Origin: Arthrobacter sp. FW306-2-2C-D06B
Lineage (GTDB): Bacteria > Actinomycetota > Actinomycetes > Actinomycetales > Micrococcaceae
DNA length: 64,000 nt
Assembly: GCF_021789175.1 (NCBI RefSeq)
Contig: NZ_CP084560.1
Coordinates: forward strand, 1,426,001 to 1,490,000
Reading direction: 5' to 3'
The number at the start of each line of letters is the position of its first letter. Position 1 is the first letter of the stretch. A program made the translations under genes and the position numbers. The notes beneath the pieces are model-generated. The model saw only the letters and a list, made by a program, of their open reading frames with translations. It did not search any database and was not told the DNA's origin. Shown one piece after another: positions 1-9,134 of this stretch.

Positions 1-623
1 AGGAGGGTAACGGCGATCGGGACGACGAGCTGCGCGACGGCGGCACCGAGGTTTCCGCCCGCGGCGTTCAGGCCCAGCGCCCAGCCCTTTTCGCGGGCAG
101 GGTAGAAGAAGGTGATGTTTGCCATCGAGCTGGCGAAGTTGCCGCCGCCGAAGCCTGCAAGGCCGGCGACCAGCAGCATGACGCCGAAGGGCGTGCCGGG
201 GTTCGAGACACACAGGGCGAGGCCCGCCGTCGGGATCAGCAGCAGGAGGGCCGAGACGATCGTCCAGTTGCGGCCACCGAACCTTGGAACCATGAAGGTG
301 TAGGGGATGCGCAGCGTGGCACCGACCAGGCTGGGGATCGAGATGAGCCAGAAGATCTGGTTGGTGTCGAACTTGAAGCCTGCCGCCGGGAGCTGGACGA
401 CAACGATCGACCAGAGCTGCCAGACGACGAAGCCGAGGAACTCGGCGAAGATGGACCAGTACAGGTTGCGCTTGGCGATGGAACGGCCGGCAGCTTCCCA
501 CTGGTCTTTGTTCTCTGCATCCCAGTTGGCAATCCAGCGGCCAGGGCGGTGGTCAAGCTCGGGGACGAGGGCGGCGGGCGCCTGCTCGTTGGTGAGGATT
601 TCGGTGCTTCGGTCAACTGTCAC
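1..623 (-). CDS. narK: NarK-family nitrate/nitrite transporter, N-terminal part (runs off the left edge)
   Basis: Major facilitator of the nitrate/nitrite porter (NNP) family in the cytoplasmic membrane, moving nitrate in or nitrite out. About 207 residues are visible. The first transmembrane helix follows an N-terminal cytoplasmic segment of about 55 residues and reads FGFVVWQ-like (EFLGFVVWQLWSIVV). The NNP nitrate signature is clear near the visible end (GGGNFASSMANITFFYP, then KGWALGLNAAGGNLG). The start is GTG at 623, preceded by a good ribosome site (AAAGGAGG). The C-terminal half lies outside the window. It is divergent from the symporter at 915. The family call is firm; the transport direction cannot be read from sequence. 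Confidence 0.9.
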   Translation of the reverse strand, partial: MTVDRSTEILTNEQAPAALVPELDHRPGRWIANWDAENKDQWEAAGRSIAKRNLYWSIFAEFLGFVVWQLWSIVVVQLPAAGFKFDTNQIFWLISIPSLVGATLRIPYTFMVPRFGGRNWTIVSALLLLIPTAGLALCVSNPGTPFGVMLLVAGLAGFGGGNFASSMANITFFYPAREKGWALGLNAAGGNLGAAVAQLVVPIAVTL

Positions 624-804
624 GGAGTGCCTCCTTTGTGGGGACGTTGTACTTCCACGTTAGGGATGGCGCGTTTCGCGGACCGTCGCGGTTTGTAAAC
701 GTGCTGTGACATTCACCTATCGGAGGGCATCACCGGTGCGTGAGGCTTTGGTGAGGTTGTGTGGCGCGGACCACAGAGTGAGACTTTCCAGAGCGTCCGC
801 ATAC

Positions 805-861
805 TGGACTTGATTGTCCATTTGTTGGATGCCGGGAACTATTATTGAACTCTCAAATAAT
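805..861. promoter_or_regulatory. Two inverted repeats upstream of the MHS symporter gene
   Basis: In the 291-base divergent region between narK and the symporter there are two small dyads. TGGAC-6-GTCCA lies at 805-820 and ATTATT-9-AATAAT at 841-861. They lie 55-110 bases before the start codon at 915, where operators usually sit. The regulator is unknown. Nothing else is obvious in the region. Confidence 0.35.
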
Positions 862-914
862 CAGCCGGCAGGCTCAGGAACGCCGGGCCGGCGTGAACGG
901 AAAGCAACCACTAC

Positions 915-2324
915 ATGTCTTCCATCGCTGAATCCAAGGAAAGCGAGTCAGTCAAGCCGGTCAACTCGCGGGGACGGGTGATCTTCGCCAGCCTCATCGG
1001 GACGTCCATCGAGTTCTACGATTTCTACGTTTATGCCACCGCAGCAGTGCTTGTCTTTCCCAAACTCTTCTTCCCGACGGCCGACGAGACCACCCAGCTG
1101 CTGAGTTCCTTCGCGGTGTTCGGCGTCGCCTTCGTTGCCCGGCCGCTCGGCTCCATCATTTTCGGCCACTTCGGTGACAAGTTCGGTCGCAAGGGAACCC
1201 TGGTTGCGTCCCTCCTGACCATGGGCATTGCCACGTTCCTGATCGGTTGCCTGCCCACGGCACAGGTTCCCGGATGGACCTTCCTGGCCCCCACGCTGCT
1301 GGTAGTCCTGCGTTTCGCCCAAGGCCTGGCCCTCGGTGGTGAGTGGAGCGGCGCCGCGCTGCTGGCAACCGAGAACGCGCCGGCGAACAAGCGCGCCATC
1401 TATGGGACATTCCCTCAGATGGGTGCGCCGATCGGTTTCATCCTGGCCAACATCATCTTCCTAGTCTTCAGCTACACCCTGACTCCCGAAGCCTTCGCCG
1501 CCTGGGGCTGGCGCGTGCCGTTCCTGCTCAGCGCCGTCATGGTGATCCTCGGCCTCTATGTGCGCCTCAAGCTCATCGAGACTCCCGCCTTCACCAAGGT
1601 GCTGGAGTCGAACGAAGTAGCCAAGCTGCCCATCGGACGCGTGTTTAAGAAAAGCTGGCGCCCGCTGATCCTCGGTACCTTCATCATGCTGGCCACGTAC
1701 GTGCTGTTCTACCTGATGACCACGTTCACGCTGAAGTACGGAACCCAACCCACTCTGGCGGGCGCTCAAGCTGCAGCGGTGAAGGCCGGAAAGCCCATGA
1801 CCGACGCGGCCGTCGCAGCGTTCGTCCCGGGCTTGGGCTTCAGCAACAGCGATTTCCTCTGGATGCTGATTGCCGGCGTCGTCTTCTTCGGCATTTTCAC
1901 CCTTGTGGCGGGCCCGCTGGCCGAAAAGTACGGCCGCCGCAAGATGCTGCTCGCCGTGACGGCCGGCATCCTGGTGTTCGGCTTGTTGTTCGTTCCCCTG
2001 TTCAGTGGCGGCTTCGTGGGGACCATGGCGTTGCTGATCCTCGGATTCTCGCTCATGGGCCTCACCTTCGGCCCCATGGGTGCGCTGCTTCCGGAACTGT
2101 TCCCCACCAACGTCCGCTACACCGGATCCGCAGTCAGCTACAACATGTCCAGCATCCTCGGCGCGGCTGTGGCTCCGTTCATCGCGGTCTGGCTCTGGGA
2201 ATCGGCCAAGGGAAGCACGGTCCTGGTGGGCGTCTACCTGAGCGCCATGGCAGTCCTGACGCTCGTGGCCCTGTTCCTGTCCAAGGAAACCAAGGACACG
2301 GACTACGAGAACAACGTCGCTTGA
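915..2324 (+). CDS. MFS transporter, metabolite:H+ symporter (MHS) family
   Basis: Twelve-helix proton symporter of 469 residues, like ProP, KgtP and ShiA, for an organic acid or betaine-like substrate that cannot be named from sequence. The first helix has the family pattern SIEFYDFYVYATAAVL. The loop 2-3 motif is FGHFGDKFGRKGTL, and the matching loop 8-9 motif is PLAEKYGRRKML near residue 340. Near residue 155 ALGGEWSGAALLATEN is typical of the family. The ATG at 915 follows a weak GGAAAG ribosome site. The gene stands alone, diverges from narK, and ends in a strong terminator shared with the convergent carboxylase gene. Confidence 0.9.
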   Translation: MSSIAESKESESVKPVNSRGRVIFASLIGTSIEFYDFYVYATAAVLVFPKLFFPTADETTQLLSSFAVFGVAFVARPLGSIIFGHFGDKFGRKGTLVASLLTMGIATFLIGCLPTAQVPGWTFLAPTLLVVLRFAQGLALGGEWSGAALLATENAPANKRAIYGTFPQMGAPIGFILANIIFLVFSYTLTPEAFAAWGWRVPFLLSAVMVILGLYVRLKLIETPAFTKVLESNEVAKLPIGRVFKKSWRPLILGTFIMLATYVLFYLMTTFTLKYGTQPTLAGAQAAAVKAGKPMTDAAVAAFVPGLGFSNSDFLWMLIAGVVFFGIFTLVAGPLAEKYGRRKMLLAVTAGILVFGLLFVPLFSGGFVGTMALLILGFSLMGLTFGPMGALLPELFPTNVRYTGSAVSYNMSSILGAAVAPFIAVWLWESAKGSTVLVGVYLSAMAVLTLVALFLSKETKDTDYENNVA

Positions 2325-2351
2325 TCCTGTATTAACAGACTCGCGTTAAAT

Positions 2352-2388
2352 GGCTCCGGCCCCGCACCCATGGTGCGGGGCCGGAGCC
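2352..2388. terminator. Bidirectional terminator hairpin
   Basis: Perfect 17-bp GC-rich stem (arms 2352-2368 and 2372-2388) with a 3-base CAT loop. It lies between the convergent ends of the symporter (2324) and the carboxylase alpha subunit (2401). There is no long T-run, as often in GC-rich actinobacteria. Confidence 0.85.
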
Positions 2389-2400
2389 GTTTGAGTCTGT

Positions 2401-4209
2401 TTAGTCTTCGATCGTCGCGATGACGGCGCCTGCGGAGACGGTTTCGCCTGCCTTGGCCACCAGCCCGTGGATGGTGCCGGCCTTGTGGGCGGTGAGGGGC
2501 TGTTCCATCTTCATGGCTTCGAGGACCACGATGAGATCGCCCTCCGCAACCACATCGCCGGCGGCGACGGCCACCTTGACGATGGTGCCCTGCATCGGCG
2601 AAGTAAGGGCGTTTCCGCCTGCTACAGCTGCCGTGGCGCCCGCCGAGCGGGAACGCTTCTTGACCTTCGCGCCCTTGGTGCCCGTGCTGGCAACCGAGGA
2701 AACCGAGCCGAGAGTCGCGGGAAGGACAACTTCCAGCCGCTTGCCGCCAACCTCGACGACGACGCGCTGGCGCTCACCGGCGTCGGCGGCTTCCGTTCCG
2801 GTTCCGGTAGGCGTCCACGCGGGGATGTTGTTGACGAACTCGGTCTCGATCCAGCGCGTGTGCACCTTGAACGGGCCTTCGGTCGGAGCGAATGCGGGAT
2901 CGGTCACCACTGCGAGGTCGAAAGGAATGACGGTGGGGATTCCTTCAACCACCATTTCCTCAAGGGCCCGGCGGGAACGCTGGAGGGCCTGTTCGCGGCT
3001 GGCGCCGGTGACGATCAGCTTGGACAGCATGGAATCGAAGTTCCCGCTGATGACGTCGCCCTGTTCGACGCCCGAATCGATGCGGATGCCCGGACCTGTC
3101 GGGTTCTTCAGGGTGCTGATGGTTCCCGGTGCGGGCATGAAGTTGCGGCCCGGGTCTTCGCCGGTGATGCGGAATTCGAAGGAGTGGCCGCGGACCTCGG
3201 GATCGCCATAGCCGAGCTTTTCGCCGCGGGCGATGCGGAATTGCTCACGGACGAGGTCGAGGCCCGTGACTTCCTCTGAGACACAGTGCTCCACCTGAAG
3301 TCGCGTGTTGACCTCAAGGAAGGAGATGATGCCGTCCTGGCCCACCAGGAATTCGCACGTTCCCGCGCCCAGGTAGCCCGCTTCTTTCAGGATGGCCTTC
3401 GAGGACTCGTACAGTCGCTCGTTCTGCTCGGGGCTCAGGAACGGCGCCGGGGCTTCTTCAACAAGTTTCTGGTTGCGGCGCTGGAGGGAACAGTCGCGGG
3501 TAGAGACCACCACAACGTTTCCGTAGGCATCGGCGAGGCACTGGGTCTCGACGTGGCGCGGGGAATCCAGGAAGCGCTCGATGAAGCACTCGCCGCGGCC
3601 GAAGGCGGCAATGGCCTCCCGCACTGCGGACTCGAAAAGCTCGGGGATTTCCTCGATGGTGCGGGCCACTTTGATGCCGCGGCCGCCACCACCGTAGGCG
3701 GCCTTGATGGCGATCGGGAGCCCGAATTCCTGGGCGAAGGCCAGGATTTCGTCGGCGGACTCCACGGGGTCGGCCGTGCCGGGAACCAGGGGAGCGCCGA
3801 CCTTTTCGGCGATGTGGCGGGCCTGAACCTTGTCGCCCAGCGCGGAGATGGCGTCCGGGGACGGGCCGATCCAGGTGAGGCCGGCGTCGATGACTTTGGC
3901 GGCAAACTCGGCGTTCTCGGCGAGGAAGCCATAGCCGGGGTGGATGGCGTCGGCACCCGACTGCTTGGCGACTTCGATCAACTTGTCCATCACGAGGTAC
4001 GACTCAGCAGCGGTGTTGCCGCCCAGCGCGTAGGCCTCATCTGCCAGCCGGACGTGCAGGGCGTCGCGGTCGGGGTCTGCGTAGACGGCCACGGAAGCGA
4101 TGCCTTCGTCCCGGGCTGCGCGGATAATGCGGACCGCGATTTCGCCTCGGTTGGCGATCAAGACCTTGGTGAGAGGGCTGGAAATGGGCTGCGCCGGATT
4201 AGCTGACAA
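2401..4209 (-). CDS. accA3: Acetyl/propionyl-CoA carboxylase alpha subunit (biotin carboxylase plus biotin carrier)
   Basis: Cytoplasmic subunit of 602 residues that carboxylates biotin with ATP and bicarbonate and carries it to the carboxyltransferase, supplying malonyl- or methylmalonyl-CoA for fatty acid synthesis. Biotin carboxylase spans about residues 13-460: [14 protein letters not shown] start, ATP-grasp glycine loop GGGGRGIKV near 175, and [10 protein letters not shown] near 300. The C-terminal biotinyl domain carries EAMKMEQ with the biotin-accepting lysine at about 567. The start is TTG at 4209, chosen for an AAGGAG site five bases upstream. Its partners accD and accE lie at 12.6-14.4 kb and the biotin ligase at 15.6 kb. 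The symbol follows the mycobacterial homologue by synteny. Confidence 0.93.
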   Translation of the reverse strand: MSANPAQPISSPLTKVLIANRGEIAVRIIRAARDEGIASVAVYADPDRDALHVRLADEAYALGGNTAAESYLVMDKLIEVAKQSGADAIHPGYGFLAENAEFAAKVIDAGLTWIGPSPDAISALGDKVQARHIAEKVGAPLVPGTADPVESADEILAFAQEFGLPIAIKAAYGGGGRGIKVARTIEEIPELFESAVREAIAAFGRGECFIERFLDSPRHVETQCLADAYGNVVVVSTRDCSLQRRNQKLVEEAPAPFLSPEQNERLYESSKAILKEAGYLGAGTCEFLVGQDGIISFLEVNTRLQVEHCVSEEVTGLDLVREQFRIARGEKLGYGDPEVRGHSFEFRITGEDPGRNFMPAPGTISTLKNPTGPGIRIDSGVEQGDVISGNFDSMLSKLIVTGASREQALQRSRRALEEMVVEGIPTVIPFDLAVVTDPAFAPTEGPFKVHTRWIETEFVNNIPAWTPTGTGTEAADAGERQRVVVEVGGKRLEVVLPATLGSVSSVASTGTKGAKVKKRSRSAGATAAVAGGNALTSPMQGTIVKVAVAAGDVVAEGDLIVVLEAMKMEQPLTAHKAGTIHGLVAKAGETVSAGAVIATIED

Positions 4210-4358
4210 GTTGACTCCTTCTGTCCTTCAGGGAGCCTAGCGTGATTTTGAGGGTTCCGCCCATATTGATGGGGGATTCCGTGTGTGAGACGGCCTGTCT
4301 TTGTAGGTTTGCTACAAAGTCCGGAAACCGGCTGGCGGACGGGCGCCTCGGACCGCCC

Positions 4359-5033
4359 CTATTCGTTGCTCGCTTCGGAGCCGTTGTGGGTCCAGAGTTC
4401 GGTGATTCCAACGTTCGCCTGCCCGAGCAGGTCGCGGAGGGTCGAGATGGAGAGCCCGACGACGGCGTGCGGGTCGCCGTCGACCTTGCGGATGAAGGCC
4501 CCGCCCAAGCCGTCGATCGTGAACGAACCGGCGCAGTGCAGGGGCTCGCCGGTTGCGATGTATGCGTCGATGTCGTTCTCGCTCATCTCGGCAAAGTGGA
4601 CTTCTGCGCTGGATACGGCACCGACTGTTGCCCCGGTGCCGACGGCCGTCTCGCCGTCGTTCATGTCCGCTGCGGTTTCGCGGCAGTCCACGAGCCAGTG
4701 CCCGGTGTGGAGTACGCCCTTGGAGCCGCTCATGCGCAGCATCCGTTCCTTGGCCACGTCCACCGTGTACGGCTTTCCGTGCGATTCGCCGTCGAACTCG
4801 AACACGGAGTCGCAGCCGATCACGAGGGCCCCCTCGGCGTCCGGAAGGGAGGCGACGGCCTCGGCCTTGGCACGGGCCAGGAGGAGAGCGGTGTCATGCG
4901 CGTCGGTCACACCATACCGGGCTTGCACGGCATCCTCGTCCACGTCCGAGACGAGCACCTCGTGGTGGATGCCGGCCTCCGTGAGGAGCTTGGTGCGGGC
5001 GGGGGACTGGGAAGCCAGGATCAATCGGGTCAC
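4359..5033 (-). CDS. maf: Maf-family nucleoside triphosphate pyrophosphatase
   Basis: Cytoplasmic house-cleaning pyrophosphatase of 224 residues that hydrolyses non-canonical or modified NTPs; Maf was first linked to septum formation. The diagnostic N-terminus LILASQSPARTKLL is present, with the conserved acidic and lysine positions in DVDEDA (about 31-36), ARAKAEAVA and GCDSVFEFDGESHGKP (about 75-90). It lies 149 bases upstream of accA3 on the same strand. In mycobacteria maf also sits between accE and accA3, so this is part of an old gene neighbourhood. Family assignment is secure; the exact nucleotide preference is not visible. Confidence 0.9.
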   Translation of the reverse strand: MTRLILASQSPARTKLLTEAGIHHEVLVSDVDEDAVQARYGVTDAHDTALLLARAKAEAVASLPDAEGALVIGCDSVFEFDGESHGKPYTVDVAKERMLRMSGSKGVLHTGHWLVDCRETAADMNDGETAVGTGATVGAVSSAEVHFAEMSENDIDAYIATGEPLHCAGSFTIDGLGGAFIRKVDGDPHAVVGLSISTLRDLLGQANVGITELWTHNGSEASNE

Positions 5034-5063
5034 GGCTCAAGCGTAGTACGTCCGCCTTCCCCC

Positions 5064-5290
5064 GACGCGCGCTCACGTATGTGGGTGTTTGGCCGGACGC
5101 TCGCTCACGTATGTGGGTGTTTGGTCCGACGCCCGCTCACGTATGCCGCCCAGGTGCACATGCTCTTTGAACATTGGTGAGCGGGCGTTTGGGGAAAGCG
5201 CGGTATTGGTGAGCGGGCGTTTGGGGAAAGCGCGGTATTGGTGAGCGGGCGTTTGGGAAAAGTGCGGTATAGGTGAGCGGGCGTCGGTTC
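5064..5290. repeat. Family C: two inverted arrays of 32-bp tandem repeats
   Basis: First array: copies begin at 5064, 5096 and 5128 (GACGC, CGCTCACGTATG, then GTGGGTGTTTGG), spaced exactly 32 bases. Second array: copies begin at 5174, 5206, 5238 and 5270 (TTGGTGAGCGGGCG, then TTTGGGGAAAGCGCGGTA), again exactly 32 bases apart. The GCCCGCTCAC of the first array is the reverse complement of GTGAGCGGGC in the second, so the arrays face each other across about 30 bases. The block fills the 298-base gap between maf and the MMPL gene. Related pieces occur at 22958 and 24547. There are no unique spacers, so it is not CRISPR. Confidence 0.85.
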
Positions 5291-5331
5291 TGGACCCGGA
5301 TCCGACGCCCGCCGCTAAGACGACCAGGCGC

Positions 5332-7854
5332 TTAGTGGACCAGCTCTTTGGCCCCGCCTGCCGCCGTCGTGCGCTGCAATTTGGCGCCCTCGACGTCGAC
5401 GTCGGGCAGGATCCGGGACAGCCACCGCGGCAGCCACCAGGCCTTCGCCCCCAACAGGTACATCACGGCCGGAACGATGGTCATCCGCACCACGAACGCA
5501 TCCACGAGTACGCCGAACGCCATCGCGAAACCGAGCGGCCGGACCATCGTCAGGTGGCTGAAGATGAAGCCGGCAAACACGCTGACCATGATGATGGCGG
5601 CGGCCGCGACCACAGCTGCGGCATGGCTGAAGCCGCTTCGGACCGCCTGCTTCGCGTTCTCCCCGTGCATGAACGATTCGCGCATGCCGGAGGTGATGAA
5701 CACCTGGTAGTCCATGGCCAGGCCGAAAAGCACACCAATCAGGATGATCGGCAGGAAGCTCAGCACGGCTCCCGGATTGGGCACGTCGAACACGGTACCC
5801 AGCCAGCCCCACTGGTACACGGCCACCACGGCGCCGAACGCTGCCGCGAGCGAGAGCAGGAAGCCGCCGGTGGCGAGCAGCGGGACGACGATCGAGCGGA
5901 ATACCAGCAGGAGCAGGACCAGCGAGAGCCCGACGACGATCGCCAAGTAAGGCGGCAACGCGGCACCGAGCTTCGCGGAGACGTCGATATTGCCGGCTGT
6001 CTGCCCCGTCAACCCAATGGTGGCGCCTGTGGCCTGCTGGATTTCGGAACCCTTCGCGCGCAATTCCGAGACCACCTGGACGGTGCTTGCACTGGCGGGG
6101 CCGTCCTTGGGGATGACCTGGAAAACGGCCGTGCGGTGATCCGGGCTGAGGGCTACGGGAACGGCCGCCACGACGTTGTCCACGCTGCGCAGCTTGTCCG
6201 CGACGTCGAACTGCTTGGTCTTGGCCTGGTCGTCGCTGAGCCCGGAGGGGAACGTACCGACAACCACGATGGGGCCGGTCATGCCCTCGCCGAAGCTCTT
6301 ACGGGTGAGGTCATAGGCCTTGAACGCTTGCGAATCGACCGGTTCCGAACCGCCGTCGGGCAAAGCGAGGCGCAGCTGGGAGGCCGGGAGGGCCAGCACC
6401 CCGAGCAGCACGACGCCGGCAAGGAGCGAGACCACCGGGTGCCGGGTCACGAGCCCGCCCCACCCACGGCTGCTCCGGCGCTGGTCCTCGGCGCGGTCCG
6501 CAGAGGCGTGCTCCGGCTCCGCGTTGTGGCGCTCCGCCTTGGCCCACGCCCGCTTTGAGATCAGTTTGCGGCCCACCAACGAAAGCACCGCCGGGGTCAA
6601 GGTCAAGGAGACGACGACGGCGACTGCCACCGTCGCGGCGGCCGACAGGCCCATGACGGCCAGGAACGGGAGCCCCGGAACCACGAGCGCGGCAAGCGCG
6701 ATCACGACAGTGAGGCCAGCGAAGAGGACGGCGTTGCCCGAGGTTCCGGTGGCGAGGGCCACGGATTCCTCCGCATCCATCCCCGCAAGCAATTGCCCGC
6801 GGTGGCGGTTGACGATGAAGAGCGAGTAATCGATACCGACGGCGAGGCCCAGCATGAGCGCGAGCATCGGGGAGATGGAACTCATGTCAATGACGCCGGT
6901 GAGGGCAAACGTTCCGCCGACGCCCACGGCCACGCCGATGATCGCCATCAGGAGGGGCAGGCCGGCGGCGACGAGCGTTCCCAACATCACGATGAGGGCG
7001 ATGGCCGCCACCGCGATGCCGATGATTTCGGAGACACCGAACAGCTGCGAGACGTCCTCGGTGATTTCCTTGCTGGCCAGGGCTGTGACACCTGCCGAGG
7101 AGACTCCGTGGACAATGTCCTGGACTTGCTGCCGGACGGCGGGGGTCAGTCCGTTGATGGAGGTCTTGAACTGAACCTGCGCGATCGCCGCTTTACCGTC
7201 CTGGGAGACGAAACGCATGCCCTGGGAAGCTGTCACCTGGCGCTTGGCCAGCGCGAGAGCGGCGGCACCGTCAGTGGCTTGCTTCTGGCCTGCATCGAGC
7301 TTTTGGCGCCCGGCAAGGAGTTCGGCCTTCTGCGGGGCAAGTTGGGCCTCGATCTGCGCGGCGGGCATGCCCGCCGCGGTCATTTGCTGCTCGGCGCCCT
7401 TGAGTTGGGCATCACCTGCATCGAGCGTGGCCCGCGCCTTGTCCAGTTCGGCCTGCCCGGCTGCCGCTTTCTGTTCCCCGGCAGCAAGATCGGACGGCGC
7501 CTTGTCCAAGGTGGCTTGGGTCGTGAAGGGATTGACGGTGGACTGCACGTCCGGCAGTCTTTCCAGCTGGGCGAGGGCCGACGCAATGGCGTCCTTGCCG
7601 GCTTGGTTGAATCCGGCGTCGCCGGCTTCGAAGACGATCCCCGCGGAACCGCCCGAAGAAGCCGGAAGGTCCTTCTTGAGCTTGTCCAGCATCTGCTGGG
7701 TCTCGGTACCCGGGATCTGGAAATTGTTGGACATGGTGCCGTGGAAGGCGGCTGCGGAGCCGCCGACGGCCACAAGCACGGCCAGCCAGAGGGAGATCAC
7801 CAGCCAGCGGTGACGGTAGGAGAACTTGCCAAGGCGGTAGAGCAGGAGAGCCAT
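5332..7854 (-). CDS. MMPL/RND-superfamily membrane transporter
   Basis: Proton-driven RND-type transporter (840 residues from this start) of the MMPL group, which exports lipids, drugs or other hydrophobic compounds in actinobacteria. There is one N-terminal helix (about 17-39), then a large extracytoplasmic domain with an Ala/Gln/Lys-rich, probably coiled-coil stretch (about 115-220). A helix bundle with GLAVGIDYSLFIVNRHRG follows. The pattern repeats in the second half with FGLAMDYQVFITSGMRE near 715. I chose ATG 7854 (MALLLYRLGKFSYRHRW) over an upstream start because the extra 40 residues are Pro/His-rich and unlike a transporter. TetR lies 43 bases upstream on the same strand, so efflux repressed by that protein is likely. 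The substrate is unknown. Confidence 0.88.
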   Translation of the reverse strand: MALLLYRLGKFSYRHRWLVISLWLAVLVAVGGSAAAFHGTMSNNFQIPGTETQQMLDKLKKDLPASSGGSAGIVFEAGDAGFNQAGKDAIASALAQLERLPDVQSTVNPFTTQATLDKAPSDLAAGEQKAAAGQAELDKARATLDAGDAQLKGAEQQMTAAGMPAAQIEAQLAPQKAELLAGRQKLDAGQKQATDGAAALALAKRQVTASQGMRFVSQDGKAAIAQVQFKTSINGLTPAVRQQVQDIVHGVSSAGVTALASKEITEDVSQLFGVSEIIGIAVAAIALIVMLGTLVAAGLPLLMAIIGVAVGVGGTFALTGVIDMSSISPMLALMLGLAVGIDYSLFIVNRHRGQLLAGMDAEESVALATGTSGNAVLFAGLTVVIALAALVVPGLPFLAVMGLSAAATVAVAVVVSLTLTPAVLSLVGRKLISKRAWAKAERHNAEPEHASADRAEDQRRSSRGWGGLVTRHPVVSLLAGVVLLGVLALPASQLRLALPDGGSEPVDSQAFKAYDLTRKSFGEGMTGPIVVVGTFPSGLSDDQAKTKQFDVADKLRSVDNVVAAVPVALSPDHRTAVFQVIPKDGPASASTVQVVSELRAKGSEIQQATGATIGLTGQTAGNIDVSAKLGAALPPYLAIVVGLSLVLLLLVFRSIVVPLLATGGFLLSLAAAFGAVVAVYQWGWLGTVFDVPNPGAVLSFLPIILIGVLFGLAMDYQVFITSGMRESFMHGENAKQAVRSGFSHAAAVVAAAAIIMVSVFAGFIFSHLTMVRPLGFAMAFGVLVDAFVVRMTIVPAVMYLLGAKAWWLPRWLSRILPDVDVEGAKLQRTTAAGGAKELVH

Positions 7855-7897
7855 ATCGGAACCGATCTGTCGGTGTGGTGATGCCGAGTGTTGTGGG

Positions 7898-8566
7898 TCA
7901 GTCGCGGGCGGAGTGCCGCGCGACGCCGGGACTTCGAGGGGCGGGTGCCGTGAAGCCTGAACCGAGCAGGCCAATTGCGTCGATCAAGTGCTGCCGCAGG
8001 CTCGCGAGCGATTCAGGGGAAAGATCCGGGCCGTGTTGTTCGAACCAGACGCTCATGGCTGCCTTGCCGCAGGAAATGATCGACCCGGCCAAGGCCCGCA
8101 AATAGAGCTCATCGACATCCGGGCCGAGGCGAAGGCGGGCGGCGTCGATGATCTGCGTGGTGCAGTGGTCCCAGGCTTCCAGTTCGGAACGCACCAGGGC
8201 GCGGTTGTCGTGGGTCAGGCTGAAGAGCTCGGCCATGGGGGAAACCGTCATGGGGTCAGCCAGCGCCGCGAGGGCGGCGCGGGCGGAATCAAGGATGGGT
8301 TCGTCCGAAGGGCGCAGGCGGAATTGTTCGAGGGCATGGTCCAGGAATCCCTCGGTCACTGAGGCCAGGGCCGCTTCGAGGCTCGGGAAGTAATTGAAGA
8401 AGGTGCGCCGGGATACGCCTGCCGCTTCCGCGATATCTTCCACGGTGAAATTGCCGGCGCCCCTGCTGCGCAACATGGCGAGGGCTGCATCCGTGATCGC
8501 TTGGCGGGTGGCCAGCTTGTTCTGTTCCCGACGCGAGGGGACAGCGGCGGTGTCGGAAGTTGTCAC
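7898..8566 (-). CDS. TetR-family transcriptional regulator
   Basis: Repressor of 222 residues. The N-terminal helix-turn-helix is at about residues 25-68 and has the typical TetR recognition segment AGVSRRTFFNYFPSLEAAL; the C-terminal ligand domain is divergent, as usual. It is the first gene of a two-gene unit with the MMPL transporter. A dyad directly before its start codon suggests that it represses itself and the transporter. The start at 8566 gives a normal-length arm before the helix-turn-helix. The ligand is probably a transporter substrate (inference). Confidence 0.9.
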   Translation of the reverse strand: MTTSDTAAVPSRREQNKLATRQAITDAALAMLRSRGAGNFTVEDIAEAAGVSRRTFFNYFPSLEAALASVTEGFLDHALEQFRLRPSDEPILDSARAALAALADPMTVSPMAELFSLTHDNRALVRSELEAWDHCTTQIIDAARLRLGPDVDELYLRALAGSIISCGKAAMSVWFEQHGPDLSPESLASLRQHLIDAIGLLGSGFTAPAPRSPGVARHSARD

Positions 8567-8568
8567 CT

Positions 8569-8594
8569 ACTTACACTAAGTGCAACTTTGCACT
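8569..8594. promoter_or_regulatory. Candidate TetR operator
   Basis: Two overlapping dyads lie within 30 bases of the TetR start codon: ACTTA-CAC-TAAGT (8569-8581) and AGTGCA-ACTT-TGCACT (8579-8594). Size and place fit an autoregulatory TetR operator. No binding data can be inferred beyond that. Confidence 0.5.
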
Positions 8595-8603
8595 CAGGGC
8601 AAG

Positions 8604-9044
8604 TTAAATCTCCGGCGGTGCCGCGTGTTCCTGGGGCGCGGCCGACGTCGTGGGCTGCTCGGACTGCTGGGCAGTGACGCTGGTGAGGTAGATCGACTGG
8701 CCGGTGGCGCCGGGCTCGCCTTCGGCCAGCGGGATGGCGAATACCGCGGTGCCGTAGGCGCACACTTCGGTCCAGTTGCCGCCCATCTCGGACGTGTCAA
8801 AGCGCATGGCGACAATAGCGTTGGCGCCGCGCTGCTGTGCCTCGTTGACCATTCGGGCCATGACCTCCTGGCGGCTTTCATAAAGTGCCTTGGTCATTTC
8901 GGGGAGCTCGCCGCCGCCGAGGGAGCGGAAACCGGCAATCATTTGGGAGCCGAGATCACGCGAGCGGACCGTGAGGCCCATGACTTCGCCGAAGACGGCG
9001 TCGATCCTGTGGCCCGGAATCTTGTTTGAGGTGACGATCAACAT
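8604..9044 (-). CDS. YbjQ/UPF0145 family protein
   Basis: Small cytoplasmic protein (146 residues) of the YbjQ family, once annotated as a heavy-metal-binding domain; its function is not established. The family core covers residues 1-110: N-terminal TSNKIPGHRI, the VRSRDLGSQMIAGFRSLGGG segment and RGANAIVAMRFDTSEMG. After about residue 115 there is a low-complexity Ser/Thr/Gln/Pro tail that is not part of the family. It lies between the divergent TetR promoter and the symporter terminator, so it is probably transcribed alone. Confidence is high for family and nil for role. Confidence 0.82.
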   Translation of the reverse strand: MLIVTSNKIPGHRIDAVFGEVMGLTVRSRDLGSQMIAGFRSLGGGELPEMTKALYESRQEVMARMVNEAQQRGANAIVAMRFDTSEMGGNWTEVCAYGTAVFAIPLAEGEPGATGQSIYLTSVTAQQSEQPTTSAAPQEHAAPPEI

Positions 9045-9080
9045 GGACAGAGCCTATCCAGAATCCACCTCTGTTAATAC

Positions 9081-9114
9081 GACAAATCCCCGGGGCATTC
9101 CCCGGGGATTTGTC
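9081..9114. terminator. Terminator after the dicarboxylate symporter gene
   Basis: Perfect 15-bp stem (9081-9095 with 9100-9114) with a 4-base CATT loop, 21 bases past the end of the minus-strand symporter gene at 9135. It would stop read-through into the YbjQ gene. Confidence 0.85.
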
Positions 9115-9134
9115 CGCGCGACGGTGCGTGGCCG

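Noticed and set aside
2420-4206. Long plus-strand open frames opposite the carboxylase alpha subunit
   Set aside because: They are shadows of the minus-strand coding sequence, with low-complexity translation and no family motif. The same holds for other long antisense frames, for example over the MMPL, CitA-like, ligA and transporter genes.
5064-5290. CRISPR array
   Set aside because: The 32-base units follow one another without unique spacers, differ in orientation, and no cas gene lies near.
7855-7974. 40-residue N-terminal extension of the MMPL transporter
   Set aside because: Its sequence is Pro/His/Ser-rich and unrelated to the family. It also overlaps the end of the TetR gene.
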